Source of the DNA: Rathayibacter sp. VKM Ac-2857
GTDB taxonomy: Bacteria; Actinomycetota; Actinomycetes; Actinomycetales; Microbacteriaceae
Direction of reading: 5' to 3'
Length of the DNA stretch: 64,000 nt
Assembly: GCF_013205025.1 (NCBI RefSeq)
Contig: NZ_JABMLE010000003.1
Coordinates: 496,001 to 560,000, forward strand
In this document: positions 43,534 to 52,599 of the stretch, piece after piece
How positions within the stretch are numbered: the stretch's first letter is position 1
Layout: each line of letters opens with the position of its first letter
Notes under the pieces: generated by a model
The model's database searches: none
Told to the model about the DNA's origin: nothing
The model's input: only the letters and a program-made list of their open reading frames with translations
Position numbers and translations under genes: made by a program

Positions 43534-45114
43534 ATGGTCAGGAAGAGCTTGCTCGCCGGCGTCGCACTGGCGGCCGTCGCGAGCCTCGCGCTCACCGCCT
43601 GCGGGACCACCAGCGCCCCGCAGAGCGCCACCGGCACCGCCGGCACCACCGACACCATCAACGCGGAGCTCTGGTACGCGCCGTCCACCTTCGACCCCGC
43701 GAAGGCCTCCGCCGACGCCGACGTGACCGTCGCGCGCCTCGGCTTCGACACCCTGCTCCGCCAGGGCGAGACCGAGGGCTACATCGGCGGCCTCGCCACC
43801 GAGTGGAACGCCGTCTCGGCCTCCGAGTACACGTTCACCCTCCGCGACGGTGCCACCTGCGCCGACGGCACCGCGATCACGCCGACCGTCGTCGCCGACT
43901 CCTTCACGTACCTCACCGGTCTCGAGGACTCGGGCGCGCAGACCTGGAAGAACCAGGCCTTCGGCTCCGGCGACGCGACCTTCACCCCCGACGACGCGGC
44001 CGGCACGCTGACCATCTCGCTCAGCGAGCCCTACTCGCAGCTGCTCGGCGGCGTCACCCGCCCCGGCACCGGCATCATCTGCCCCGCCGGTCTGGCCGAC
44101 CCCGAGGGCCTCGCCGCGGGCACCGTCGACGGCGCCTGGTCCGGCCCGTACATGCTGTCGAACCTGTCGGCCGGCGTCAGCGCCGCCTACACGCTCCGCG
44201 ACGACTACGACGCCTGGCCCGACTGGCAGGACGTCGAGGGCGAGCCCGCCAAGACGATCAACCTGACCGTGCAGTCCGACTCCAACACGAGCGCCAACCT
44301 GCTCGAGTCCGGCGGCGTCGACCTGGCCCGCTTCTACGACTCCAACGCGCTGCGCTTCGAGGACGACCCGGCCTACACGACCGTCACCTTCGCCAGCTCG
44401 GCCTACAACCTCGTCTTCAACGAGGCCCCCGGCTCCGGCTCGATCTTCGAGGGCAAGGAGGACCTCCGCGCCGCGGTCGCCCAGGCGATCGACACCCAGG
44501 GCTTCAACTCCGCCGGTCTCGACGGCCTCGGCGTGCCGCAGTACACCGTCAACGCGGCGAGCTACCGCTGCGCGCTGGACGACGAGTCGCTCGTCCAGAA
44601 GTACGACCCGGCCGCCGCGACGCCCGAGCTCACCGGTCAGTCGATCCGCCTGCTGATGATGTCGAACTGGGACCCGGCCGCCGACTACCTGGCCGAGTCG
44701 CTCCGCGCCGCGGGCGCCACCGTCACCGTCTCGGCGCTCGACCCGGCCGACTGGTCGAAGGCCATGCGCACCGAGCCCGCCACCTGGGACGTCGCGATCG
44801 CGGCGGAGAACGCCGGCCCCGGCCTCATCCACACCACGATCGCCCGCTACCTCGGCCCGACCTACGCCGAGGGCGGCACCAACGTCGCCTCCAGCGACAA
44901 CCCCGAGGGCGTCGCGTACTACGAGGCCGCGATGGCCGCCTCGGACACCGAGACGCAGTGCGAGAACCTGCTCGCCGCCCAGAAGACGATCCTCGAGCGC
45001 GTCGACATGACGCCGCTGATCACCGACACGCACCGCTACGTGGCCCGCTCCGGCTTCGCGACCTCGGTGTTCTCGGGCTACTGGGACATCTCGGCCATGC
45101 GGATCCTGTCCTGA
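43534..45114 (+). CDS. ABC transporter family-5 substrate-binding lipoprotein
   Basis: Encodes 526 aa. ATG 43534 follows TTGGAGGA. Signal peptide MVRKSLLAGVALAAVASLAL ends in lipobox TACG. Family-5 features: ELWYAPSTFDPAKASADADVTVA, YTFTLRDGATCADGTAITPTV, and YMLSNLSAGVSAAYTLRDDY. It heads the importer operon 43534-48798. The ligand is unknown but should be the substrate of the surrounding hydrolases. Confidence 0.92.
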   Translation: MVRKSLLAGVALAAVASLALTACGTTSAPQSATGTAGTTDTINAELWYAPSTFDPAKASADADVTVARLGFDTLLRQGETEGYIGGLATEWNAVSASEYTFTLRDGATCADGTAITPTVVADSFTYLTGLEDSGAQTWKNQAFGSGDATFTPDDAAGTLTISLSEPYSQLLGGVTRPGTGIICPAGLADPEGLAAGTVDGAWSGPYMLSNLSAGVSAAYTLRDDYDAWPDWQDVEGEPAKTINLTVQSDSNTSANLLESGGVDLARFYDSNALRFEDDPAYTTVTFASSAYNLVFNEAPGSGSIFEGKEDLRAAVAQAIDTQGFNSAGLDGLGVPQYTVNAASYRCALDDESLVQKYDPAAATPELTGQSIRLLMMSNWDPAADYLAESLRAAGATVTVSALDPADWSKAMRTEPATWDVAIAAENAGPGLIHTTIARYLGPTYAEGGTNVASSDNPEGVAYYEAAMAASDTETQCENLLAAQKTILERVDMTPLITDTHRYVARSGFATSVFSGYWDISAMRILS

Positions 45115-45177
45115 TCCGCTGACGCCCTGAACACCCGAGCAGCCCACCCGAGCCGGACGACACGAGGAGACGACGCG

Positions 45178-46242
45178 ATGAGCACCACGACCGCCACCAC
45201 CGCTGCATCGTTGGGCCTCGGGTCGTCCGGCGCGGGAGGTGCGGGCCCGACCCCGGCCGCCGTCCGCGCCGGCACCCTCGGCGGGGCCTGGCGGAGATTC
45301 CTCCTCCGTCGGGCCCTCGGCCTGCTCGTCAACCTCGCGCTGCTCGTGCTGGTCACCTTCCTGATCGTGCAGCTCATCCCCGGCGACCCGGCGATCGCCA
45401 TCGCGGGGGAGTCGGCCTCGCTCGACCAGGTCGAGCTGGTCCGCACCCAGCTCGGCCTCGACCAGCCGCTGCCCGCGCAGCTCTGGACCTATCTGCTCGG
45501 CGTGCTGCAGGGCGACTTCGGCGCCTCCTACCGCTACACGATCCCGGCGATGGACCTCGTGATGACGGCCGTGCCGTACACGCTGACCATCACGATCTCC
45601 GCGGTGCTGCTCCTGCTCGTGCTCGGCATCGCGCTGGGCATGGCGGTCGGCGTCGCGACCCGCGGCGACCGCCGCCGCTGGCTCGACGCGGTGTTCAGCA
45701 CCGTCACCGGGCTGATCTCCTCGGTGCCCACCTATGTGCTGGCGACCGGCTTCGTCGTCGTCTTCGCGGTGCTGCTGAAGGTGCTGCCGCCCGCGTACTC
45801 GCCGGCCTACGACTTCGGCACCGCCGCGATCCTGCCGATCGCCTCGCTCACCGTCGGCGGCACCTGCTCCGTCGCGAGGATCGTCCGCCGCGAGACCGCG
45901 GTGATCCTCGAGCAGGACTACATGCGCACGGCCCGCGGCTGGCGGCTGCCCGCGCTCACCCTCTACGCCAAGCACATGCTGCCCAACCTGCTCACCACGG
46001 CGCTGACGCTCTCGGGCATCATCCTCACCGCGCTGCTCGGCTCGGCGCTGATCACCGAGGCGGTCTTCGCCTGGCCCGGCCTCGGCGGCGTGATCGTCCA
46101 GGCGATCGCGATCGACAAGGACTACCCGGTGATCCGCGCGGCCGTCTTCGTCATCGGGCTCATCTCCCTCGTGATCACCCTCGTGATCGACGTCATCCTG
46201 GGTCTGATCGACCCGCGCACCCTCGGAGAGCAGCGTGGCTGA
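45178..46242 (+). CDS. Dpp-type ABC transporter permease (DppB-like)
   Basis: Encodes 354 aa. ATG 45178 follows CGAGGAGACG. After a Thr/Ala/Gly-rich N-terminal tail, six hydrophobic segments follow (first: LVNLALLVLVTFLIVQLIPG). The EAA-type loop is LEQDYMRTARGWRLPALTLYAKHMLPNLL, and the C terminus is VIDVILGLIDPRTLGEQRG. It overlaps the permease-ATPase fusion by 8 bp. Confidence 0.92.
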   Translation: MSTTTATTAASLGLGSSGAGGAGPTPAAVRAGTLGGAWRRFLLRRALGLLVNLALLVLVTFLIVQLIPGDPAIAIAGESASLDQVELVRTQLGLDQPLPAQLWTYLLGVLQGDFGASYRYTIPAMDLVMTAVPYTLTITISAVLLLLVLGIALGMAVGVATRGDRRRWLDAVFSTVTGLISSVPTYVLATGFVVVFAVLLKVLPPAYSPAYDFGTAAILPIASLTVGGTCSVARIVRRETAVILEQDYMRTARGWRLPALTLYAKHMLPNLLTTALTLSGIILTALLGSALITEAVFAWPGLGGVIVQAIAIDKDYPVIRAAVFVIGLISLVITLVIDVILGLIDPRTLGEQRG

Positions 46243-47968
46243 GTCCCTCCCCGCCGTCCGCGGCCTGAAGCCCGCCGGCGCGCGCACCTTCGCCTGGAAT
46301 CCCGGGCTCGTGATCGGGCTCGGCCTGCTCGGCGTGATCGCCCTCACCGCGCTGATCGCCCCGATCGCGCTCGAGGGCCAGGCCACCGGCCTCGGCGGCA
46401 GCCCCAGCCTCGGCTCGACCGCCGAGCACCCGCTCGGCACCGACACCCTCGGCCGCGACATGCTCGCCCGCACCCTCGTCGCCACCCGCTCGACCGTGCT
46501 GATGGCGCTCGCCGCGACCGTGCTCTCGGCGATCGTCGGCATCGCGGTCGGCATCGGCGTCTGGCTCGCCCCGCGCCGGGTCCGCGAGCTCGGGCTGCGC
46601 GCGATCGAGCTGGCCGTCAGCTACCCGACGATGCTCGTCGCGATCATCGTCGCCGCGATCCTCGGCCAGGGCGTCGTCCAGGTGGTGGTCGCCATCGCGG
46701 TCGCCAACATCGCCGGCTTCGCGCGGCTGACCGCCAACCTCGCCTCCAAGATCGCGGCGAGCGAGTACGTCACCACGGCCCGGCTGACCGGAGTGCCGAC
46801 GCACCTCGTCGCGCTGCGGCACGTGCTGCCGAACATGGCCGAGCCGACGCTGATCCTCGTCGCCGGTGCCTTCTCCGGCGCCCTCGTCGAGATCTCGGGT
46901 CTCTCCTTCATCGGCCTCGGCGCGCAGACGCCCGCCTTCGACTGGGGCACGCTGCTCAACGACGGGCTGAGCCGGATCTCGGTGAACCCGGTCGTCATCC
47001 TCGGCCCGGCGCTTGCCCTTACTGTCGCCTCCTTCGCGGCGCTGCTGGTCGGCGACGGCCTGGCGGCGGCGGCGAACCCGCGCTCGAACACGACGCGGGC
47101 CCGGATGACGAGGGCCACCGGCTCCGCGACCGCCGACTCCTCGACCGCCGCACCCGCCCCCGCCGACGCCGTGCTCGTCGCCGACGGCATCACCGTCCGC
47201 CACGGCGCGACCGGCCGCGAGCTCGTCTCCGACCTCTCCTTCGCCATCCGCCGCGGCGAGGTGCTCGGCATCGTCGGCGAGTCCGGCTCGGGCAAGTCGC
47301 TGACGGCGTCCGTGGTCGCGAAGCTGCTCGGCGAGGGCCTGGAGGCGTCCGCGCGCCGGCTCGAGCTCGGCGGCACCGACCTGCTCGGCCCCGTCCCGGA
47401 CCGGGTGCTCGCCGCGAAGATCGGCCTGATCTACCAGGACCCGGGCACCGCGCTGAACCCCGCCATGGTCCTCGGCACCCAGCTCTCGGACGTGCTGCGG
47501 ATCCGCCTGCGCCACTCCCGTCGCGACGCGCTCGACCTGCTGCTGCGCGGCTTCCGCTCGGTGATGCTCTCCGATCCGGAGGGGCGCCTGCGGCAGTACC
47601 CGCACCAGCTCTCCGGCGGCATGAAGCAGCGCGCGATGATCGCCTCGGCGATGAGCGCGAAGCCCGACCTGCTGATCGCGGACGAGCCGACCACCGCGCT
47701 CGACGTGACGGTGCAGCGCGAGGTGCTGAGCGTGCTCAAGCGCATGAACGAGGACTCCGGCACCGCCGTGCTCTTCATCTCGCACGACCTCGGCGTCGTC
47801 CGGGCGCTCTGCGACCGCGTCCTCGTGATGAAGGACGGCCGCATCGTCGAGCGGATCGACGACATCGCCCACCTCTCGGAGGAGACCGTGATGCATCCGT
47901 ACACGAGGCAGCTGCTCGCCGCGACGCCGGTCGTGACCGTGCCGACGCCGCCGGAGGTGCGCTCGTGA
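46235..47968 (+). CDS. Fused DppC-type permease and DppD-type ATP-binding protein
   Basis: Encodes 577 aa. The start is GTG 46235. Residues 1-275 are a DppC-like permease (LGTDTLGRDMLARTLVATRS and EYVTTARLTGVPTHLVALRHVLPN as EAA loop). An Ala/Thr/Ser-rich linker (about 280-312) leads to a full ABC domain: Walker A GESGSGKS, signature LSGGMKQR and Walker B LLIADEPTTALD. No stop or frameshift interrupts the frame. The same arrangement is known among actinobacterial oligopeptide importers. It overlaps the second ATPase gene at 47965. Confidence 0.92.
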   Translation: MAESLPAVRGLKPAGARTFAWNPGLVIGLGLLGVIALTALIAPIALEGQATGLGGSPSLGSTAEHPLGTDTLGRDMLARTLVATRSTVLMALAATVLSAIVGIAVGIGVWLAPRRVRELGLRAIELAVSYPTMLVAIIVAAILGQGVVQVVVAIAVANIAGFARLTANLASKIAASEYVTTARLTGVPTHLVALRHVLPNMAEPTLILVAGAFSGALVEISGLSFIGLGAQTPAFDWGTLLNDGLSRISVNPVVILGPALALTVASFAALLVGDGLAAAANPRSNTTRARMTRATGSATADSSTAAPAPADAVLVADGITVRHGATGRELVSDLSFAIRRGEVLGIVGESGSGKSLTASVVAKLLGEGLEASARRLELGGTDLLGPVPDRVLAAKIGLIYQDPGTALNPAMVLGTQLSDVLRIRLRHSRRDALDLLLRGFRSVMLSDPEGRLRQYPHQLSGGMKQRAMIASAMSAKPDLLIADEPTTALDVTVQREVLSVLKRMNEDSGTAVLFISHDLGVVRALCDRVLVMKDGRIVERIDDIAHLSEETVMHPYTRQLLAATPVVTVPTPPEVRS

Positions 47969-48798
47969 GCGCCGCCGCGGCCACCGGAGCCGCCGCGTCC
48001 TCCGCGATGGTCGACGTCCGCGGTCTCGACGTGGTCTTCGGCCACGCGAAGGTCCTGCACGGCGTCGACCTGCGGGTCGAGCGCGGCCGCACCGTCGGCG
48101 TGGTCGGCGAGTCCGGCTCCGGCAAGTCGACCCTCGCCAAGGTGCTCGTCGGCTCGGTCCGCGCGGCCGCCGGCACGGCGACCGTGGACGGCGTCGACGT
48201 CGTGGCCGCGAACCGGGCGGCGATGCACGCCTACCGCCGGCGCACGCAGATGATCCCGCAGGACCCCTACTCCTCGCTCTCGCCGCGGCGCACCATCGCG
48301 CAGACCCTCGCCGAGGCGATCGACCCGGTCCGCGCCCGCGTCGGCCGGAACGAGGAGCTGATCGTCGCCTGGCTGGAGCGCGTCGGCCTCAGCGCCGACA
48401 TGCGGCACCGGTTCCCGCACGAGTTCTCCGGCGGCCAGCGCCAGCGCGTCGCGATCGCCCGCGGGCTGATCATCGACCCGACCTTCGTGATCGCCGACGA
48501 GATCACCTCCGCCCTCGACGTCTCGGTGCAGGGGCAGATCCTCGACCTGCTGGCCGGGATCAAGGAGTCGCTCGGCCTGACGATGATGTTCATCTCGCAC
48601 AACCTCGCCGTCGTCCAGCGGGTCAGCGACGAGGTCGTGGTGCTCTACCGCGGCGAGGTCGTCGAGGCAGGCCCGGTCGAGCGGATCTACGCCGACCCCC
48701 AGCACTGGTACACCCGCCGCCTGCTCGACGCCGACCCGGGCTCGCCCGGCTTCAGCCTCACCGGAGCGGCGTCGATCCCCGCGAAGGAGAGCGCATGA
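47965..48798 (+). CDS. Dpp-type ABC transporter ATP-binding protein (DppF-like)
   Basis: Encodes 277 aa from GTG 47965. Walker A GESGSGKST, signature FSGGQRQR and Walker B FVIADEITSALD. The usual Pro of the DEPTSALD box is Ile here, a small departure in the Walker B region. The C terminus YTRRLLDADPGSPG is oligopeptide-type. It pairs with the ATPase half of the fusion at 46235. Its stop overlaps the ATG of the amidohydrolase at 48795. Confidence 0.92.
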   Translation: MSAAAATGAAASSAMVDVRGLDVVFGHAKVLHGVDLRVERGRTVGVVGESGSGKSTLAKVLVGSVRAAAGTATVDGVDVVAANRAAMHAYRRRTQMIPQDPYSSLSPRRTIAQTLAEAIDPVRARVGRNEELIVAWLERVGLSADMRHRFPHEFSGGQRQRVAIARGLIIDPTFVIADEITSALDVSVQGQILDLLAGIKESLGLTMMFISHNLAVVQRVSDEVVVLYRGEVVEAGPVERIYADPQHWYTRRLLDADPGSPGFSLTGAASIPAKESA

Positions 48799-50063
48799 CC
48801 GCCCGACTGCCCCTCACCCCCGTGGCCGAGGGCGTGCTCCGGCTCGTCGGCGCGACGCTCGTCGACGGCACGGGCGCCGCTCCACTCGAGGACTCCGAGG
48901 TCGAGATCCGCGACGGCGTGACCGCCTACGCGGGGCCGCGCCGTGCGGATCCCGGGCCTGACGGTCGCACGGTCGACGTCTCCGGCGCGTTCCTGCTGCC
49001 GGGCTTCGTCGACGTGCACGTGCACCTCGCGATGGTGCCCGTCGCCCCGGAGACGGCGCGCGAGCGCTTCCCGGAGGAGGACGTCCTCGAGATCGCCGGG
49101 CTGCTCCGCCGCACGCTCGACGCGGGGGTCACCACCGCGCGCGACCTCGACGGGCTCTCCCCGGGCTACCGCGAGGCCGTCGCGCGCGGAGCCGTCGACG
49201 GCCCGCGACTGCACCTCGCGATCGCGATGCTCTCGCCGACCGGCGGCCACGCCGATCCGCACCACCGCAACGGCAGCCTGCCGGCCTGGGCCGTGCGCCC
49301 GGGCATGCCCGCGCCCGGCCTCGTGGACACGGACGAGGACGTGGTCCGGATGGTCCGGACGCTCGTGCGCACCGGTGCCGACGTGATCAAGGTCGCGACT
49401 TCGGGCGGGCTCGGCTCCCCGAACGACGACGCGCGGGACGTGGGGATCACGCAGAAGCAGGTCGCCCTGATCGCGGAGCTGCTCGCCGAGCGCGGCGGCC
49501 GGCCGATCACCGCGCATGCCCTCTCCGACGACGCCGCGCGGGACGCCGTGCTGGGCGGCGCGACGAGCATCGAGCACGGCTACGATCTCTCCGACGAGAC
49601 CATCGCGCTGATGCGCGAGCGGGGGACGACCCTCGTGCCGACCCTGAGCATCCTGGTCCGCGAGTTCGACCCCGCGACGACCACCGCCGAGCGGCTGCGA
49701 CAGCGCGAGCTGCTGCGCGAGCGGGGGCTGGACTCGGTGCACCGAGCCGTCGCGGCGGGCGTCCCGCTCGCCCTCGGCACGGACGCCGGAGTGCACCCGC
49801 ACGGCCGGAACCTCGCCGAGCTGGCGCAGCTGGTCGCCGTCGGGCTCACTCCGCTCCAGGCCTTGAGTGCCGGCACGCTCGGCGGCGCCCGCCTGCTGGG
49901 GCTCGACGCGCAGCTCGGCTCGGTCGAGCCGGGCAAGCTCGCCGACCTGGTGCTGACCGACGCGGACCCGCTGGCCGACATCGCCGCGCTGGGCGACCCC
50001 TCGGCGGTGCGAGCCGTGCTGCAGTCGGGCCGCGTGGTCAAGGACCTCGACGGGCGGCTCTGA
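48795..50063 (+). CDS. Amidohydrolase, imidazolonepropionase/prolidase-like
   Basis: Encodes 422 aa. Features of the metal-dependent amidohydrolase group that splits Xaa-Pro or cyclic amides: GFVDVHVHLAM (HxH), DVIKVATSGGLGSPNDD (metal Lys), ITAHALSDDAARDAVLGGATSIEHGYDL, and LALGTDAGVHPHG (last metal Asp). Start ATG 48795 overlaps the ATPase stop, so it is part of the importer operon, which makes the transported compound its probable substrate or precursor. Confidence 0.87.
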   Translation: MTARLPLTPVAEGVLRLVGATLVDGTGAAPLEDSEVEIRDGVTAYAGPRRADPGPDGRTVDVSGAFLLPGFVDVHVHLAMVPVAPETARERFPEEDVLEIAGLLRRTLDAGVTTARDLDGLSPGYREAVARGAVDGPRLHLAIAMLSPTGGHADPHHRNGSLPAWAVRPGMPAPGLVDTDEDVVRMVRTLVRTGADVIKVATSGGLGSPNDDARDVGITQKQVALIAELLAERGGRPITAHALSDDAARDAVLGGATSIEHGYDLSDETIALMRERGTTLVPTLSILVREFDPATTTAERLRQRELLRERGLDSVHRAVAAGVPLALGTDAGVHPHGRNLAELAQLVAVGLTPLQALSAGTLGGARLLGLDAQLGSVEPGKLADLVLTDADPLADIAALGDPSAVRAVLQSGRVVKDLDGRL

Positions 50064-50193
50064 AGCACGAGCCCGCTTCTCCTCGCCTGCGAGCGAGGTG
50101 GCGGTCTCTCCTTCGACCGGTCGTTCCACGCCATGAGCAGGAGCGGAACTGAGTAAGTCACTGTTCTGGTTGCCGTTTCAGTATCGTTGAGGG

Positions 50194-50964
50194 ATGACGC
50201 TCAGATCCGGATACGTGAACGCGCCGCTCGAACTCGTCGTCTTCGAACTCGCGCACCCACCGAGCCCGTTGCGTCAGGAAGAGGTCTACGCCGTCAAAGC
50301 GGTCCTGGGCGACCTTGCTCCGATCGCTCGGCTGGAGGTCGAAGGGGGTCCCCTGCTCATGTCCCGGGGTCGGCATCTGAACATCTCCTTCGGGCCGGAG
50401 GCGCTGACGATCAGCACGACGTCGTACGAGGGCTGGCCCGGCTTCCGGACCACGATCGAAGCCGCGATCCGAGCGCGTCACGGGATCAGCCCCATCGATG
50501 CCTCCGAGCGCGTCGGTCTTCGGTACATCAACGAGATCCGCGTCCCGCAGCCTCCCGACCGCGACGGCGACGGCGACGGTGATGTGGACTGGTCGGAGTG
50601 GCTCGTGCCGAGCGTGACCGCTCCGGCGTTCGATCTGGACGGCGACAGCCTTCATCTCCAGGTCCACCGAGGTCTCGCAGCGTTCTCGCTCGACGAGGAG
50701 GGAGATGTCGTCGCAGTGCGGTACTCGGCCGCGCGGGAGGAGGCGATCGAATCGACACCCACCCTCGTCCGCCGCAGTCCCAGCCCGGGCGGCCCGTTCT
50801 TCCTCCTCGACACGGATGCGTCGTGGACGAGGGCTGACAGTGCCCGGCTCGAGACCTTCGATGTCGAGAGCACCCTCGCGACGTGCGATCGACTTCATGC
50901 TCCGATCGGCACGATCTTCGAGAAACTCATCACCGATCGCTTGAGGAAGGAAGTGCTGCTCTGA
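50194..50964 (+). CDS. TIGR04255-like family protein
   Basis: Encodes 256 aa. The pattern matches the TIGR04255 group as I remember it: NAPLELVVFELAHPP at the start, SERVGLRYINEIRVP in the middle and the C-terminal APIGTIFEKLITDRLRKEVLL. Its function is not established. There is no signal peptide or membrane segment. TATCGT lies six bases before the ATG, so the transcript may be leaderless. Codon use is looser than in neighbours (more A/T third bases). It is the first gene of a cassette: its stop shares bases with the ATG of the HTH protein (TGATG at 50962). Confidence 0.72.
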   Translation: MTLRSGYVNAPLELVVFELAHPPSPLRQEEVYAVKAVLGDLAPIARLEVEGGPLLMSRGRHLNISFGPEALTISTTSYEGWPGFRTTIEAAIRARHGISPIDASERVGLRYINEIRVPQPPDRDGDGDGDVDWSEWLVPSVTAPAFDLDGDSLHLQVHRGLAAFSLDEEGDVVAVRYSAAREEAIESTPTLVRRSPSPGGPFFLLDTDASWTRADSARLETFDVESTLATCDRLHAPIGTIFEKLITDRLRKEVLL

Positions 50965-51608
50965 TGGCGGAGAGAACACGTTCGGACCGTCTCACCGGCG
51001 GACGGTTGTACGAGACGGCGACGCAGCGATCGAGTGGCGAGGCGGCTCGCGCCATGGTCGGTCAGGCGGATGTCCTGCGCCGCGAGTCCTGGACTCTGAC
51101 CAAGCGCGTCCATGTCCTGCACCGGCAGGCGAGTGACGCGGAGTTGGACGCTCTGACGAACAAGCGTGCGGCCGAGAGTCCTGTCGAGGTGCTCGAGTAC
51201 CTGAGCGACCAGGGGATCGCCTGGCGCGACATCGCGAGTGTGGTCGGCGTCAGTGTCGCTGCCGTGAAGAAGTGGCGTCAGGGCGAAACCATGACGGGGG
51301 AGAATCGGCTCCGTCTTGCGGGTTTCGCGGCCGTGCTGGACAAACTGCACGACCGGATGATCTCGGACCCGGCTTCCTGGCTCGAGATGCCGATCGTCCG
51401 CGACGTCTTCGTGACCGGTCTCGATCTCCTCATCGCCGACAGGAGAGATCTCCTGATCCAGCACGCGGTCGACTACGAATCCGTCCCGAAGGAGGCCGTC
51501 TTGGACGCCTTCGACCCCGAATGGAGGACGACCCGCGTCGACGACTCGTTCGAGACGGTCGTCGGAGCAGACGGGAAGCTCTCGATCGCACCGAAGTCCT
51601 CGTCCTAG
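50964..51608 (+). CDS. HTH protein, Xre/ParS-type antitoxin-like
   Basis: Encodes 214 aa. A helix-turn-helix occupies about 85-115 (GIAWRDIASVVGVSVAAVKKW). It is followed by LAGFAAVLDKLHDRM and DPASWLEMPIVRDVFVTGLDLL, which resembles the toxin-binding region of MbcA/ParS-type antitoxins (conserved WL-x-P and G-x-LL). No RES or other known toxin is adjacent. It is coupled to both neighbours: TGATG with the TIGR04255-like gene and TAGTG with the gene at 51608. It could be the regulator or antitoxin of the cassette. Confidence 0.65.
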   Translation: MAERTRSDRLTGGRLYETATQRSSGEAARAMVGQADVLRRESWTLTKRVHVLHRQASDAELDALTNKRAAESPVEVLEYLSDQGIAWRDIASVVGVSVAAVKKWRQGETMTGENRLRLAGFAAVLDKLHDRMISDPASWLEMPIVRDVFVTGLDLLIADRRDLLIQHAVDYESVPKEAVLDAFDPEWRTTRVDDSFETVVGADGKLSIAPKSSS

Positions 51609-52267
51609 TGCTCCAGCTTCAGACACCGACATCGCTGCTCGACCTCTACGCGGCATGCGGCGAAGAGGTGGAGACCCACCGTCCGCTCTTCACCGGAGAC
51701 GTGTTCGACTCGGCGGACGAGCTGGTGCAGGTCGTCCAGCACCCGTGCGCGCTCAGACGCGGGCCGGAGCTCTTGCCGCGTCTCCTCGTCGTCCCTGTCC
51801 GCCCCTGTTCGCGGCCGCGGTCCGACTGGGCGAAGGCCGACTACAAGACCATGCCGTTGCCGGCGCTGCTCGGACCGGCGGGGCACCATGAGGGACTTTT
51901 CGCCGAGCCGTCGGTGGTCGAGTCGTCCGTGCTCGTCGCGCTCCCTCGGGTGGCCACACTCGCGCCGACGGGCGTCGATCTTCTTCTCCAACGATTCGTC
52001 CACCACTCCTCGAGGGTGATCGTGCCGATCGACCGGCTCGACGAGGTGACGAGCGGCCCGTTCGAAGAAGCGGACCTGCACGCGGAGTGGGTCGAGGGCC
52101 GACGGACTGCGCCTGAGGAGGCGGCGCTCGAGTTCGACAGGTGGATCAGGGAGGAGGAAGGAGGAGGCACTCGGCAGTCACGGTTGGACGTTCCTGCGTT
52201 CCGATCGACCATCCGTCGCGCTCTGCGTGCAGAGCTGAAGAAGCGGAACGCTCAGAACTCCTCGTAG
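51608..52267 (+). CDS. Unknown protein of the three-gene cassette
   Basis: Encodes 219 aa from GTG 51608, whose G is the last base of the previous TAG stop. I do not recognise the family. Visible features: ADELVQVVQHPCALRRGPELLPRLLVVPV (a QxxCxLR pattern after a hydrophobic strand), SVLVALPRVATLAPTGVDLLLQRFVHH, and a charged C terminus (IRRALRAELKKRNAQ). It is not secreted. It could be an effector or toxin held in check by the HTH partner, but nothing in the sequence proves that. It ends 16 bp inside the convergent gene at 52252. Confidence 0.6.
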   Translation: MLQLQTPTSLLDLYAACGEEVETHRPLFTGDVFDSADELVQVVQHPCALRRGPELLPRLLVVPVRPCSRPRSDWAKADYKTMPLPALLGPAGHHEGLFAEPSVVESSVLVALPRVATLAPTGVDLLLQRFVHHSSRVIVPIDRLDEVTSGPFEEADLHAEWVEGRRTAPEEAALEFDRWIREEEGGGTRQSRLDVPAFRSTIRRALRAELKKRNAQNSS

Positions 52268-52599
52268 TTGTAGGGCTCCGGGTCCGGCTCGACGACGGGG
52301 CGCGCGACGGTGCGCTTGTTGTTCTTGATCCGCGAGCGGATGTCCTCGACGGCCTTCGCGACGGCGTCCTCGGTCGCGGCCTCGTCGTCCACGGCCCGCT
52401 CCACGGGCACGGCGACGAGCTCGCTGCTCGCGTCGAGTGTCATCTTGGCCTCGATGAGCACGCCCTCGTCGGTGAAGGCGGGGACGCTGACGGCCTCCGA
52501 GTGCTCCTGCCGGTCGATCGCGGTCACGAGGTCGAGGAGGGCCTCGGTGACGGCGTCGGTGGTGACGATGCTCTTGGAGGCGTAGGTCAGCTGCTGCAT
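52252..52599 (-). CDS. Conserved-looking hypothetical protein
   Basis: Encodes 115 aa from ATG 52599 (MQQLTYASKSIVTTDAVTEALL). The chain is acidic and mixes strands and helices (VSVPAFTDEGVLIEAKMTLDASSELVAVPVE), then a helical stretch and a C terminus rich in Pro, Glu and Tyr. Third-position GC is high, unlike the cassette next to it. No known motif. It converges on and overlaps the gene at 51608 by 16 bp. Confidence 0.65.
   Translation of the reverse strand: MQQLTYASKSIVTTDAVTEALLDLVTAIDRQEHSEAVSVPAFTDEGVLIEAKMTLDASSELVAVPVERAVDDEAATEDAVAKAVEDIRSRIKNNKRTVARPVVEPDPEPYNYEEF

Noticed and set aside
42511-46554. Antisense open frame of over 1300 codons opposite the importer genes
   Set aside because: High GC makes antisense frames open; the plus strand has clear lipoprotein, permease and ATPase motifs.
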